Below are positions 14,692 to 22,458 of a DNA stretch of 32,312 nucleotides, piece after piece. Positions within the stretch are counted from its first letter, which is position 1, and each line of letters begins with the position of its first letter. The DNA comes from Bdellovibrionales bacterium (lineage in GTDB: Bacteria; Bdellovibrionota_C; UBA2361; SZUA-149): the NCBI GenBank assembly GCA_020434415.1, contig JAGRAW010000009.1, positions 1-32,312 on the forward strand. Reading direction: 5' to 3'. The notes under the pieces are model-generated. The model was not told the origin of the DNA. It saw only the letters and a program-made list of their open reading frames with translations, and did no database searches. Made by a program: the position numbers and the translations under genes.

Positions 14692-15108
14692 ATGGAGAAT
14701 CATAGCGCTTCGGAGCAGAAGCCGCTGACGCGTGACGAAGTGCAGGCGTATCTCGCGGATATTGAAGAGAAGGTCATCAATTCCGATGGCGCGTACATGC
14801 ACTCGGTTATCGCGCTCAATCAGCTGATGCGGCTGCCGCATGCCAACGAAGTGTTGGACGAGAAGCTCAAGGAGCAGATGCATGACCTCTGGATTAAACT
14901 CAAGAGCTTAGGCGTACAGCTTAGCGATCCCCCGTTGTTGTTCGGTCTTCCCGCGAACTTCGGTCATGAGTCCGAAGAGATACCCATCGATAACGACCCG
15001 GAAATCGAAATCAAGCGGCACGATCCCGAGGAAGAATCCGGCAAACGCAAGCCCACGCGGAAAGGGGGCAATGGCGGGTCTTCCTCTTCTGACGAGTATT
15101 CCGCCTAG
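14692..15108 (+). CDS. Small acidic hypothetical protein
   Basis: This 138-residue protein is unrecognised. Residues 10-75 are predicted helical (TRDEVQAYLADIEEKVINSD and LDEKLKEQMHDLWIKLKSLG). The tail from about 95 is highly charged and low-complexity, ending in a Lys/Arg/Gly patch and SSSSDEYSA. No signal peptide or membrane segment is present, so it should be cytoplasmic. An AGGGGGTGG ribosome-binding site directly precedes the ATG, which supports it as a real gene. The 207 nt before it hold nothing recognisable. It is convergent with thiE, 40 nt apart. Confidence 0.7.
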   Translation: MENHSASEQKPLTRDEVQAYLADIEEKVINSDGAYMHSVIALNQLMRLPHANEVLDEKLKEQMHDLWIKLKSLGVQLSDPPLLFGLPANFGHESEEIPIDNDPEIEIKRHDPEEESGKRKPTRKGGNGGSSSSDEYSA

Positions 15109-15148
15109 CAGATTTCTGACAGAGTTGATCCGCCCTTCGTCTGGTTCG

Positions 15149-15796
15149 TTAGCGCTTTGATGCCGCTTGGTGATACTGCGCTACGGTGAGCGCCAGGTTC
15201 TCAGTTCGCTCGAGGTCGGAAATGACAGCTACGGAAACGGCACCTGCGGCGTAAACGCGGCTGACATTAACGTGGTTGATGCCTCCAATGGCGACGATTG
15301 GTCGGGGGACAGCTCGTGCCACTTGCGAGAGAAGCTCTAGCCCGGTTTCCGGTGCATGGCCCTGTTTCGTTGGGGAGCGGAAGACTGGGCCCAGGGCGAC
15401 GTAGTCCAAAATAGCGGTCGGGGCTTGAAGCGCCTGTTCGATAGTGTGGGTCGACAGTCCCAGCAGTGCTCCCGGTCCAAGGAGCTGCCGTGCCTGCCGG
15501 GGCGACTCATCGGTTTGCCCAAGGTGCACTCCATCGGTGCCGGATTGTGCCGCAATCTCGGGAAAATCGTTCAGTACTAGATAAGCCGCGGTTCCTTCAG
15601 CTCGAAGTCGATCGCGGATACGGACGGCCTCCTCCGCAATGCGCTGGATTTCGGCATCTGTGGCGCCCTTGATACGGAGCTGAACCAAAGCGCAGCCGAC
15701 ACGGTAGAGACGTTCAAGGAAACCCAGGCTGTCCTTGTTCGTTTCGAAATTAACTATTGCGTAGAGGGGAGGGAATCTCCCGTCGGGGAAAATCAT
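15149..15796 (-). CDS. thiE: Thiamine-phosphate synthase
   Basis: This enzyme joins the hydroxymethylpyrimidine and thiazole precursors into thiamine phosphate in the cytoplasm. It is a TIM barrel with all signature segments: PPLYAIVNFE, LVQLRIKGATD, YLVLNDFPEIAAQSGTDGVH followed by LGQTDES, GLSTHTIEQALQA, DYVALGPVFRSPTKQG, and IVAIGGINHVN, with AGAVSVAVISDL at the phosphate site. The ATG at 15796 is preferred: the frame is open upstream to 15880, but that extension would run into the divergent gene and is not conserved-looking. Length of 215 aa is normal. No TPP riboswitch was seen upstream. It stands alone, with no other thiamine gene in the window. Confidence 0.93.
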   Translation of the reverse strand: MIFPDGRFPPLYAIVNFETNKDSLGFLERLYRVGCALVQLRIKGATDAEIQRIAEEAVRIRDRLRAEGTAAYLVLNDFPEIAAQSGTDGVHLGQTDESPRQARQLLGPGALLGLSTHTIEQALQAPTAILDYVALGPVFRSPTKQGHAPETGLELLSQVARAVPRPIVAIGGINHVNVSRVYAAGAVSVAVISDLERTENLALTVAQYHQAASKR

Positions 15797-15870
15797 ACGG
15801 TCGACATTTCTGCTACAGTACTTTCCCAGGTATGCCCTGATTTGCACGCGAACGCAGCAACCGGAGCCCC

Positions 15871-16641
15871 ATGTTCGCACTCCTGCTTCGACATATTCTC
15901 AAGCGCACGCTGACCATACCGCTTACCTGGGGGTTGATCTACCCCACTCTGACCGGGGACGTCATCGTATTGGACATCAGACTCGGGAAACCGCCGGCAT
16001 TGGCAACGCCGATTGCAAGTGTTGGCCGAGCAAGCATCGACCTTCGCTGGTCGACGGTGTTTGACGACTATATCCAGGCGGACGTCGCCACGTTCGAGGA
16101 AGTGCAGGTGCAGCTCGATGCCGAAGAGGCGAGCAAATTCGTTTGGTGCCTTCAAGATTCGACCTGTGCTTCTCCCGCAGAACGCCTCGGTCGCGACGCA
16201 CAGCCCGCCGCGCAGCCGGAATCCGCAGGCACGCGTAAGCAATCATCTCCTCGACCTCCTCTTCGGTTGGCGGTCGAACGCTTCGAGGTGCTCGACGGTG
16301 CACTACTTGTGCGCTCAGACAAAGGGGCTCTGCGACTCGACGTAGCGCACGGCGAAGGCGGCCCGCTCAAGCTGCCGTTAGAAGAGGGGGACGTTCAAGT
16401 GACACTTGACCTGTTCGCTTCGTCACTCGAAGGGCAGGAGCGAGTTCCGGTTCGCGCAAAGGTCACTTGGGAGGCGCAAACGCGAAAGATTCGAGTCTCG
16501 CTCCTTACCAGAGATTTCCCCGCCGCATTGCTGCAACCGCTTCTCGGCTCTAGCCCGCTCGACGGCACTCTGCAGGGGGAGATTCAACTGGAACACGATC
16601 CCCAAGCGCGGTCGGGTTCTCGCTGGCGAGTGGTCTCCTGA
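15871..16641 (+). CDS. AsmA-like envelope protein, short
   Basis: This 256-residue protein has an N-terminal hydrophobic anchor (about residues 3-30) and then beta-rich sequence resembling the start of AsmA-family proteins: LTGDVIVLDIRLGKPPALAT and GRASIDLRWSTVFDDYIQADVA. A central Gln/Ser/Pro-rich linker is followed by a second beta-rich part (LAVERFEVLDGALLVRSDKG onward). AsmA-type proteins bridge the periplasm and influence outer-membrane lipids. This one is much shorter than most. GGAG lies 4 nt before the ATG. It is divergent from thiE (74 nt), and 269 nt precede the next gene. The family assignment is tentative; it may be a lineage-specific envelope protein. Confidence 0.5.
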   Translation: MFALLLRHILKRTLTIPLTWGLIYPTLTGDVIVLDIRLGKPPALATPIASVGRASIDLRWSTVFDDYIQADVATFEEVQVQLDAEEASKFVWCLQDSTCASPAERLGRDAQPAAQPESAGTRKQSSPRPPLRLAVERFEVLDGALLVRSDKGALRLDVAHGEGGPLKLPLEEGDVQVTLDLFASSLEGQERVPVRAKVTWEAQTRKIRVSLLTRDFPAALLQPLLGSSPLDGTLQGEIQLEHDPQARSGSRWRVVS

Positions 16642-16910
16642 GCCATCGCTACGGCGCATGAAACGTGAGTAACTGCAGACTCTTAGCTGAATAGACGCCC
16701 AGTGCTCAGATTTGCGGCTACAGAAGCCGATATACGTTGCTGGATCCGAAAGTGGCGAGTCGGTTGTCGGTAAGCCGACCGTGAAACCCTCGAGAGTGCT
16801 CTGTCAGAAGGTGTGTCCGGACAGCGCAGCTCATGGCGTGGTGCGAAGCGCATGGGGCCGCAACTGCTTGCCGATTGGCGGTAGTCAGGTCTTCTGAGAG
16901 TTGATTGGGC

Positions 16911-19133
16911 ATGAAGCGTCTGCAAGAGCTGATCATCCGGCTGGGCATTCTCAGCGTCGACCAGATTAACCAAGCGATCTTCTCCTATCCGGAGGTAGGG
17001 CTGATCGAGTCGATTGCGCGTGAGTTCGGCGAGGAAATGGAGTCGCGGTTGCTTCGTGCGATTGCAACTCATCTCGGCGTGCCGTTGCTGCAAGTTGGCG
17101 AACTCGAGGTCGATGATGCCCTACTGTCGGAGCAACCGGTAGAGCTCGGTCTGCTCGTCGAGAAGCATAAATCCATTCCGGTTCGTCGCAGCGGTGAAGG
17201 AGCGGAAGCACGACTTCTTGTCGCTCTTATCGATCCATTCGACGAAGAAGGCCTGGAGGGCTTCCGCCGTTTGTACGCGCTGCCGGTAGTGCCGGCGCTC
17301 GCGCGCGAACGAGATATCCAGATCGCTTTTGCCGCAAAATCAGCCAAGCTCACGCTCGCTGCGCGCGAAGTGCTGCAACAGAAAAGTGAAACAGCTTTTG
17401 ACGCGCTGACGAAGTACAGCGAGGACCCTGAAACGCGCAAGGCTATCCAACAGCTCACGGCCACCGCGGTAAAGCATTCGGTAGCCTCGGTGGCAATACC
17501 GCTCGATGCGCCATTCACACGGGCGATATTTCAATTTCCGGATGGAAATATTTCGTCGGTCGAGATTAGTGTCTCCCCGCGAGCGATACTGGCCAGTTTG
17601 CTCCGTCGAGGACAGGTGAGGGAGCACAACGCGTCGGGATTTGACGCGATATCCCGTATCGATTTTAAGGCGTCGAGTGTCGACTGCGATCTCGAAGTTA
17701 CTGTCGATGCTTCCGGCGGTAGACTGCTCACGCTGACACAGTTCAGTATCGATCGCCTGGATAACCCGGTGTTCTGGCAAAGTCTGACCGAAGACAATGC
17801 CCGCAAGCTGAAGCGTCTCTTCAAAAGTAAACACGGCGTCTACCTGGTCGCCTCGACCAGCGAACATGCTCGATCTGTGGCGCTACGCGCGCTCAAACAA
17901 AGCTATTCGGATGTGCACAGCACCGAGGCGGCGCAAGACCTCCGCTCGAACCGCAGCATTTTCGAGCGAGGGCAACAGGCTCGAGTGCTGGTGGGGGTCG
18001 GGGGCACTACGGCGTTCGATGTGGTTGCAGAGCTCGAACAACTTTCCGTCGAGGAGCGTCGCTTGATACGGGGGCTGCTGGTCTATTACCTGGTGCCGAG
18101 CGTGTGTGCTTGCTGCGCGACGCGCGTGCCGCTCGCCGACGGCGATGTGGTAGGACTTCCCGACGGCCTGAGCATACAGCTTGCCGCCGAACAGCGCGGG
18201 AGCGGCTGCGAGGTATGCGGGGGAACGGGCTATCTCGGCACCACCGGCGTCAGCGTCGTTTTCGACATGGGGACCGGTGCAGGAAAGCGATTGCTCGAAG
18301 GAGCGTCGCTGCATCGCATTGCCGATGCCTTCGTCAGAGAGGGCGGGGAGTCGTTGATCGAAAACGGTATGCGACAAGCCGAGCTCGGTCGTTGCAGTGT
18401 TCGCGAAGTGCTCGAGAATGTGCCGGGTGTGCATGATGCCTATCTTAGTGCGCGTGTGGCAGAGATCCAGCGTTCGCAAGCCGTACTCGACAGCGACGAC
18501 GGCGTCGTGTTGAGAGATCCTGAACAAGTAGAGCTAGATCAACACGTGCGAGGAGACGACGCGGGCAATGGATTGAGCGACTTCTCCCGACCGGTCACCG
18601 GTGCTGCGGCATTCTATCGAGATCTTAGAAGTCGAAACGGCAAACATGATGGCGAGCGCAATAAGGAGCCGTCGTTGCTGCCGCCGCCGCCGGCCGCTGC
18701 GGAGAAGTCGGTGCCGACCGTTCGGCCGAGGGCTGAGGGGCCGGCGCTGTTGCTCGTCATTGATGATGATCCCGACCAGCGAGCGATTTTGCGGCGTGTA
18801 TTCGAGCTCGAGGGGTATCGGGTGGAAACGGCTGCAGATGGCGTTGACGGTATTGTCAGCGCGAATCGACTTCATCCGACACTGATTATCGTGGATTTCA
18901 TGATGCCGGATCTCGACGGCAGAGAGACGATTCAGCGTTTGAAGAACAGTCCTGCTACTGCCGAGATTCCAATCGTCGCGCTTACTGCTTATGCCAGTCC
19001 CGATGTCGAATATGGGTTGTTGAAAGCGGGTGCAGACGATTTTTGCGCCAAGTCGGTTTCGAAGAAGGTGCTCCTGCGAAGGATCGAGCGTCTTGTCGGT
19101 GCTCCTAATCGATCCTTATCCACCCACCAGTGA
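16911..19133 (+). CDS. GspE/PilB-like pseudo-ATPase fused to a response-regulator receiver
   Basis: Residues about 1-145 match the N-terminal domains of type II secretion/type IV pilus ATPases: RLQELIIRLGILSVDQINQA and LLVEKHKSIPVRR, then LLVALIDPFDEEGLEGF. Residues about 160-510 follow the ATPase fold, but the P-loop is lost: GVYLVASTSEHARSVAL (309-325) stands where LVTGPTGSGKTTTL is expected. The Walker-B segment reads VLVGVGGTTAFDVVAE in place of VGEIRD. The C-terminal zinc module is kept: CACC (399-402) and CEVCGGTGYLGTTG (433-446). After a linker, residues 613-730 form an intact receiver: DDD 618-620, acceptor Asp662 in IIVDFMMPDLDG, Thr692 and Lys714. It cannot act as a normal motor and is likely a phosphorylation-controlled regulator. 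ATG 16911 is preferred over an in-frame TTG 6 nt upstream. No pilus or secretion genes are adjacent. Confidence 0.82.
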   Translation: MKRLQELIIRLGILSVDQINQAIFSYPEVGLIESIAREFGEEMESRLLRAIATHLGVPLLQVGELEVDDALLSEQPVELGLLVEKHKSIPVRRSGEGAEARLLVALIDPFDEEGLEGFRRLYALPVVPALARERDIQIAFAAKSAKLTLAAREVLQQKSETAFDALTKYSEDPETRKAIQQLTATAVKHSVASVAIPLDAPFTRAIFQFPDGNISSVEISVSPRAILASLLRRGQVREHNASGFDAISRIDFKASSVDCDLEVTVDASGGRLLTLTQFSIDRLDNPVFWQSLTEDNARKLKRLFKSKHGVYLVASTSEHARSVALRALKQSYSDVHSTEAAQDLRSNRSIFERGQQARVLVGVGGTTAFDVVAELEQLSVEERRLIRGLLVYYLVPSVCACCATRVPLADGDVVGLPDGLSIQLAAEQRGSGCEVCGGTGYLGTTGVSVVFDMGTGAGKRLLEGASLHRIADAFVREGGESLIENGMRQAELGRCSVREVLENVPGVHDAYLSARVAEIQRSQAVLDSDDGVVLRDPEQVELDQHVRGDDAGNGLSDFSRPVTGAAAFYRDLRSRNGKHDGERNKEPSLLPPPPAAAEKSVPTVRPRAEGPALLLVIDDDPDQRAILRRVFELEGYRVETAADGVDGIVSANRLHPTLIIVDFMMPDLDGRETIQRLKNSPATAEIPIVALTAYASPDVEYGLLKAGADDFCAKSVSKKVLLRRIERLVGAPNRSLSTHQ

Positions 19134-19502
19134 GCGTGGCACATAGCGGAGCATCGTCTCCGACGGTCGCTTGCAAAAAAACGTCAGGCTTGGCTGTGGC
19201 TCTTCCTTGGTCGGCCGTGCGGCCTGCACGTGAAAACAGTCCCAACGATTTTTCCCTAGCTCATCCAAGGCGCCTTCGATCCTTTCCGGAGCGCTGTCGA
19301 GGGGGAGACGAAAGACCTGGTACTCGAGTTGATGGAGCTTCTTCAGCTCTTCGAGAGGAACATCCGATTGCTGGACAAGCTGATTGACCCATTGGTTGAC
19401 CTGCTGTTCCAAATCCTGCCGTTGCGCCGGGTTGTTGGTCGCATCGCATGCCGCGCAAAAAAGCAGCAGCCCCGCAGCTAGTGAAATGGTGTTTCGCGTC
19501 AT
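19116..19502 (-). CDS. Small lipoprotein of unknown function
   Basis: This 128-residue protein has a lipoprotein signal sequence, MTRNTISLAAGLLLFCAAC, with Cys19 as the probable lipidation site. The mature part has a helical segment (LEQQVNQWVNQLVQQ onward) and a compact C-terminal part with two cysteines (NRWDCFHV and LTFFCKRP) that could form a disulfide. Its 3' end overlaps the convergent pseudo-ATPase gene by 18 nt. An AAGGGGG purine run precedes the ATG, though very close to it. I do not recognise the family. Confidence 0.72.
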   Translation of the reverse strand: MTRNTISLAAGLLLFCAACDATNNPAQRQDLEQQVNQWVNQLVQQSDVPLEELKKLHQLEYQVFRLPLDSAPERIEGALDELGKNRWDCFHVQAARPTKEEPQPSLTFFCKRPSETMLRYVPRSLVGG

Positions 19503-19638
19503 GCCCCCTTATACCTCGTTTCCGTTTCCGTGTCGGCCCAGGAATGGTGGCGGCGCCCCTTGCGCTCGTCAGGACAGAAGTATAAGTTACTTAAACCAAC
19601 GGCACGAATCGGTGTCGAGAACTTAGAAAGGGGGGCGC

Positions 19639-19932
19639 GTGGACCAAGAATTGCGAGGCACACAATTGCAAGGCACTGGGCGAAACGAATCTACGCAAAA
19701 CGAGCTGGGGAGCGAGGACGAGCGTGAGGCGCAAGCTCGAGAGCATGTGCAGGCAGCGGCGCAAATCCTCAAATCGTTGGGGCCGGACCGAACCCGAATC
19801 GGCTGGATGTTGGAAGATACCTTGATGTATCTCGATGAGCTTCGTGCTCAGACGACGACTGTAGGAACCACCCAGTCTGCGCTCGACGAGCTCGACAAAA
19901 TTGCCAGAATGGCGAACGGCTCAGGCAGTTGA
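19639..19932 (+). CDS. Small hypothetical protein
   Basis: This 97-residue hydrophilic protein has no signal peptide or membrane segment. The first 30 residues are polar and probably disordered. Residues about 32-93 look helical, with heptad-like spacing (AREHVQAAAQILKSLG, IGWMLEDTLMYLDELRAQ, SALDELDKIARMANG). It starts at GTG, with an AAAGGGGGGC ribosome-binding tract 3-8 nt upstream. It stands between a divergent lipoprotein gene and a repeat region. The stop codon lies within the first TGAGCCT repeat. I do not recognise it. Confidence 0.6.
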   Translation: MDQELRGTQLQGTGRNESTQNELGSEDEREAQAREHVQAAAQILKSLGPDRTRIGWMLEDTLMYLDELRAQTTTVGTTQSALDELDKIARMANGSGS

Positions 19933-19990
19933 GCCTGACAGATTTCTTTTGAGTGAGCCTGGCAGATTCCTGCTGAGCCTGGGAGCGTGC
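19930..19990. repeat. Three imperfect tandem repeats starting TGAGCCT
   Basis: Units begin at 19930, 19954 and 19974 and share TGAGCCTGRCAGATT or a shortened form of it. The first unit supplies the stop codon of the preceding gene. The repeats lie directly before a strong hairpin at 19993-20025. Confidence 0.6.
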
Positions 19991-19992
19991 CG

Positions 19993-20025
19993 AAAAAGCC
20001 CCTCCTCAGTTTTTCAGAGGGGCTT
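19993..20025 (-). terminator. Rho-independent terminator, minus strand
   Basis: AAGCCCCTC (19996-20004) and GAGGGGCTT (20017-20025) form a perfect 9-bp stem with a 12-nt loop. Read on the minus strand, the stem is followed by a T-run (complement of AAAAA at 19993-19997). It suits the end of the phosphoribosyltransferase transcript, about 170 nt after its stop codon. The plus strand has only weak T-richness after the stem, so termination of the small upstream gene is less certain. Confidence 0.75.
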
Positions 20026-20095
20026 CTTCGAGGGATTTCTCTCGGTCCTTAGCCCAAGAATCGCTTTTTGCTCGCTCCTTGGCTGCTCTCGAAAG

Positions 20096-20171
20096 CCCTG
20101 GATGTTACCGAAAACCCGGGCTGTTACCGGAAACCCCGGATGTTACCGGAAACCCCGGATGTTACCGGAAA
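20096..20171. repeat. Four 19-bp tandem repeats
   Basis: Units start at 20096, 20115, 20134 and 20153. Units 3 and 4 are identical (CCCCGGATGTTACCGGAAA), unit 2 differs at a few bases, and unit 1 is more diverged. A fifth degenerate copy begins at 20172. Each unit contains CCGG-N6-CCGG, able to form a short hairpin. The array lies between the 3' end of the phosphoribosyltransferase gene and its terminator, so it is transcribed as a 3' untranslated region. Confidence 0.85.
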
Positions 20172-20192
20172 CTAGGCGGATGTTCTTGAAGA

Positions 20193-20717
20193 CTATGGAA
20201 TCTCTTCCAGAAGGTTAATCGGTGCCCCGGTAAATGCGGCTACCACCGGCACCGGCCCAGGGCCGAATGTTCGGTCAATCAGGCAAGACCAGCAAAGAAC
20301 CGAAGCGCCCATCAGGGTGATTTTTGTGTGGGCTTCTAAACACGACCGAGCGGTCGTGATTACGTCATTCACCAGTGCGACGTTTGCACCTTTGAGCCGG
20401 TTGGTAACGCCGTTGCCGCTTTCGATTTGTTCCAAGCTGACAACTTCAAGCGACTCGCCGGGAGGAGCTAGTTCTCGGGCCAACATCGTCGCTAGCCCCG
20501 TGAAGTTACCTCGTAGGCTCACTAGAAGCTCCGGAAGGGCCGGCTGGCAGACCTTGACCATCCGCTCCGAGATGTATTGGGAGCACTGTTCGATGTCTTC
20601 GCTGCTCAGGTCTTCAACCCGATAATACACCTTGGCCTCACAGCGACTCGAGAGCCGAAGCGGCACCGTATAGGTTTCCGTAATGCGACCGAAAATGGCT
20701 CTGAGTTCGTCTTCCAT
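20193..20717 (-). CDS. Divergent phosphoribosyltransferase, orotate-PRTase-like
   Basis: This 174-residue protein has the type-I PRTase layout. An N-terminal part resembles the orotate PRTase hood region (VPLRLSSRCEAKVYYRVEDL). LLVSLRGNFTGLATMLAREL follows, then the PRPP-binding motif VALVNDVITTARSCLEAH. In active enzymes this motif reads VxDDxxTTGxS. Here the first Asp is Asn and the loop glycine is Ala, so PRPP binding may be weakened. The end of the protein (TFGPGPVPVVAAFTGAPINL) is normal for a small PRTase. ATG at 20717 is preceded by AGGGGG 9 nt away. It is transcribed away from ispG and ends at the terminator near 19993. No other pyrimidine gene is close, so a role in orotate metabolism is not assured. 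Confidence 0.7.
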   Translation of the reverse strand: MEDELRAIFGRITETYTVPLRLSSRCEAKVYYRVEDLSSEDIEQCSQYISERMVKVCQPALPELLVSLRGNFTGLATMLARELAPPGESLEVVSLEQIESGNGVTNRLKGANVALVNDVITTARSCLEAHTKITLMGASVLCWSCLIDRTFGPGPVPVVAAFTGAPINLLEEIP

Positions 20718-21090
20718 GTCGGCGCGAGCCCCCTGCTTCAGCGGTAAAATCCGTTAATTCAAGCGCTTAGATGCGAAAATGAGAGATCGCTTTATCCGCA
20801 GCTCCGGATGCGACCGCATTCTAAATGCGCCTCCATTCTACAGAAATGTCGGCAGGGAGTATACTGAGCCCGGTACGAACGATAGGCATGTCGGTTTTAC
20901 GGAAGTGCAGTCAATGCCCCGGAGTAATGGTGACCACATTGGTGGGCTATATTTGCCAAGTTTGATGGTTTTTGAGAGATAGGCTCCAGGTATACCCCCA
21001 ACCATAAAGCGCAGAGCTTTAGCCGTTCCACGGGTTGGCGCATTGGCGGGGCAATACAGAGGGGCAGTTACACAGGGTCCGAAATCAGCG
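20718..21090. other. Divergent intergenic region upstream of ispG
   Basis: These 373 nt separate the divergent phosphoribosyltransferase and ispG genes. TATACT at 20870-20875 and TATATT at 20949-20954 are possible -10 elements for ispG, each without a convincing -35. The ispG frame stays open back to a TTG at 21043. No RNA gene or further protein is visible. Confidence 0.5.
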
Positions 21091-22269
21091 ATGGGAAATC
21101 TTACCTTAGTTCCGGAGAGCCGCCCCGAGCGAGCTTTGCCCCGACGACGAGTGCGGGCTGTTGCGGTTGGTAGCACCACTATCGGCGGCGATGCACCGAT
21201 AGCGATCCAAAGCATGTGCGCCACCAAGACCACCAATATCGAAGCCACATTGGCGCAGATCGGTCTGCTGGAGCGCGCGGGAGCGGATCTGATTCGTATC
21301 GCCGTCGATAGTCGTAAGGACATCGAGGCACTGGAGGAGATCCGCAAGGAAACTGCCGCCAACCTGGTGATCGATTTACAAGAGAACTACCGTCTCGCTG
21401 CGAGCGCTGCGCCGTTCGTGCAGAAGTTCCGCTACAATCCCGGTCACCTCCATCATCATCAACGTGAGACCCCGGTCGCGGACAAGGTGAAGTACCTCGT
21501 GGACCTCGCGGGTGCACATGACTGTGCCATACGGGTCGGCGTCAACTTTGGCTCGCTTGATCCGGCCGTGCGTGAGCAAAGCGAAGATCCCCGCGAGGCA
21601 GCGCTAGCCTCCGCCGGATTTCATGTGGAGCTGCTCGAGAAGCTGGGTTTTCAACGCTACGTGGTATCGCTCAAGAGCTCTGATCCCCGTGCCGTAGTCG
21701 CGATCAACAGAGAATTCGCGCTACGGTATCCTGATGTCCCCCTCCATCTTGGTGTCACTGAGGCCGGATTGTTGCCGGATGGAGCGATCAAGACGCGAAT
21801 TGCATTCGAGCAATTGCTGGCGCAGGGAATAGGCGAGACGGTGCGGGTGTCATTGACCTTGCCTGATTCGGAGAAGGATAAAGAGATTTTCACTGCTCGG
21901 GAAATAATTGAAGACGTTGCTGCCGGTCGGTTCCGTTCTGTCCCGGATTTTCTTTCGAGCGGTCTCAATGTCATTTCTTGTCCGTCGTGCTCTCGTGTCG
22001 AAAACGGCGCATTCGTCCGACTGGCGCAAGAAGTGAAGGCGGCCTTGCAGTATGCGCGGGAGCATTCGCTCACTGTTGCTGTCATGGGCTGTCGGGTGAA
22101 TGGCCCGGGTGAGACGGACGAAGCGGACCTTGGTCTCTGGTGTGCCCCTACCTTCGTCAATCTGAAGCGTGGCGAAACGTTGCTCGGTAAATTCGCTTAC
22201 GATGAGGTCATCCCTCGCCTACTGCAGGAAGTTGAAGCAATTATCGCGGAGCGGGGTGCTGCGCAGTAG
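21091..22269 (+). CDS. ispG: 4-hydroxy-3-methylbut-2-enyl diphosphate synthase
   Basis: IspG converts methylerythritol cyclodiphosphate to HMBPP in the MEP isoprenoid pathway, using a 4Fe-4S cluster and reduced flavodoxin or ferredoxin. The TIM-barrel part contains [31 protein letters not shown] and [12 protein letters not shown]. The cluster-binding C-terminal part has [10 protein letters not shown] and [19 protein letters not shown]. Some usual barrel motifs differ: the ADIHF region reads [11 protein letters not shown], and RINPGN reads [10 protein letters not shown]. These changes look like a recognised branch of the family and not decay. ATG at 21091 gives a 392-aa protein; a TTG at 21043 would add 16 non-conserved residues. 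It is the only MEP gene in the window. Confidence 0.93.
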   Translation: MGNLTLVPESRPERALPRRRVRAVAVGSTTIGGDAPIAIQSMCATKTTNIEATLAQIGLLERAGADLIRIAVDSRKDIEALEEIRKETAANLVIDLQENYRLAASAAPFVQKFRYNPGHLHHHQRETPVADKVKYLVDLAGAHDCAIRVGVNFGSLDPAVREQSEDPREAALASAGFHVELLEKLGFQRYVVSLKSSDPRAVVAINREFALRYPDVPLHLGVTEAGLLPDGAIKTRIAFEQLLAQGIGETVRVSLTLPDSEKDKEIFTAREIIEDVAAGRFRSVPDFLSSGLNVISCPSCSRVENGAFVRLAQEVKAALQYAREHSLTVAVMGCRVNGPGETDEADLGLWCAPTFVNLKRGETLLGKFAYDEVIPRLLQEVEAIIAERGAAQ

Positions 22270-22458
22270 CAGTAGTCGGGAGCTCCACAGCCGGATACCT
22301 CGGTCGGCAACGCAGGAGAGCCTGTTGTTTGCTTGGTTGGGGACAACGTCTAATGATCCAAGCAGCTTAGCACTTAGTTTGAAGCGAACGTGCCGAAACC
22401 ACTGACTATTGTCTGGATTGTGAGGCGCTGAGGGTGCGCCAGGGCGTTGTTGTGGTAC

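Noticed and set aside
16642-16910. Hairpins upstream of the pseudo-ATPase gene as a cyclic-di-GMP riboswitch
   Set aside because: Small stems exist (CGGCT-ACAGA-AGCCG), but the conserved riboswitch core sequences are missing.
19901-20218. Plus-strand frame across the 19-bp repeats
   Set aside because: It reads through a terminator and tandem repeats, and the peptide is only a repeat product.
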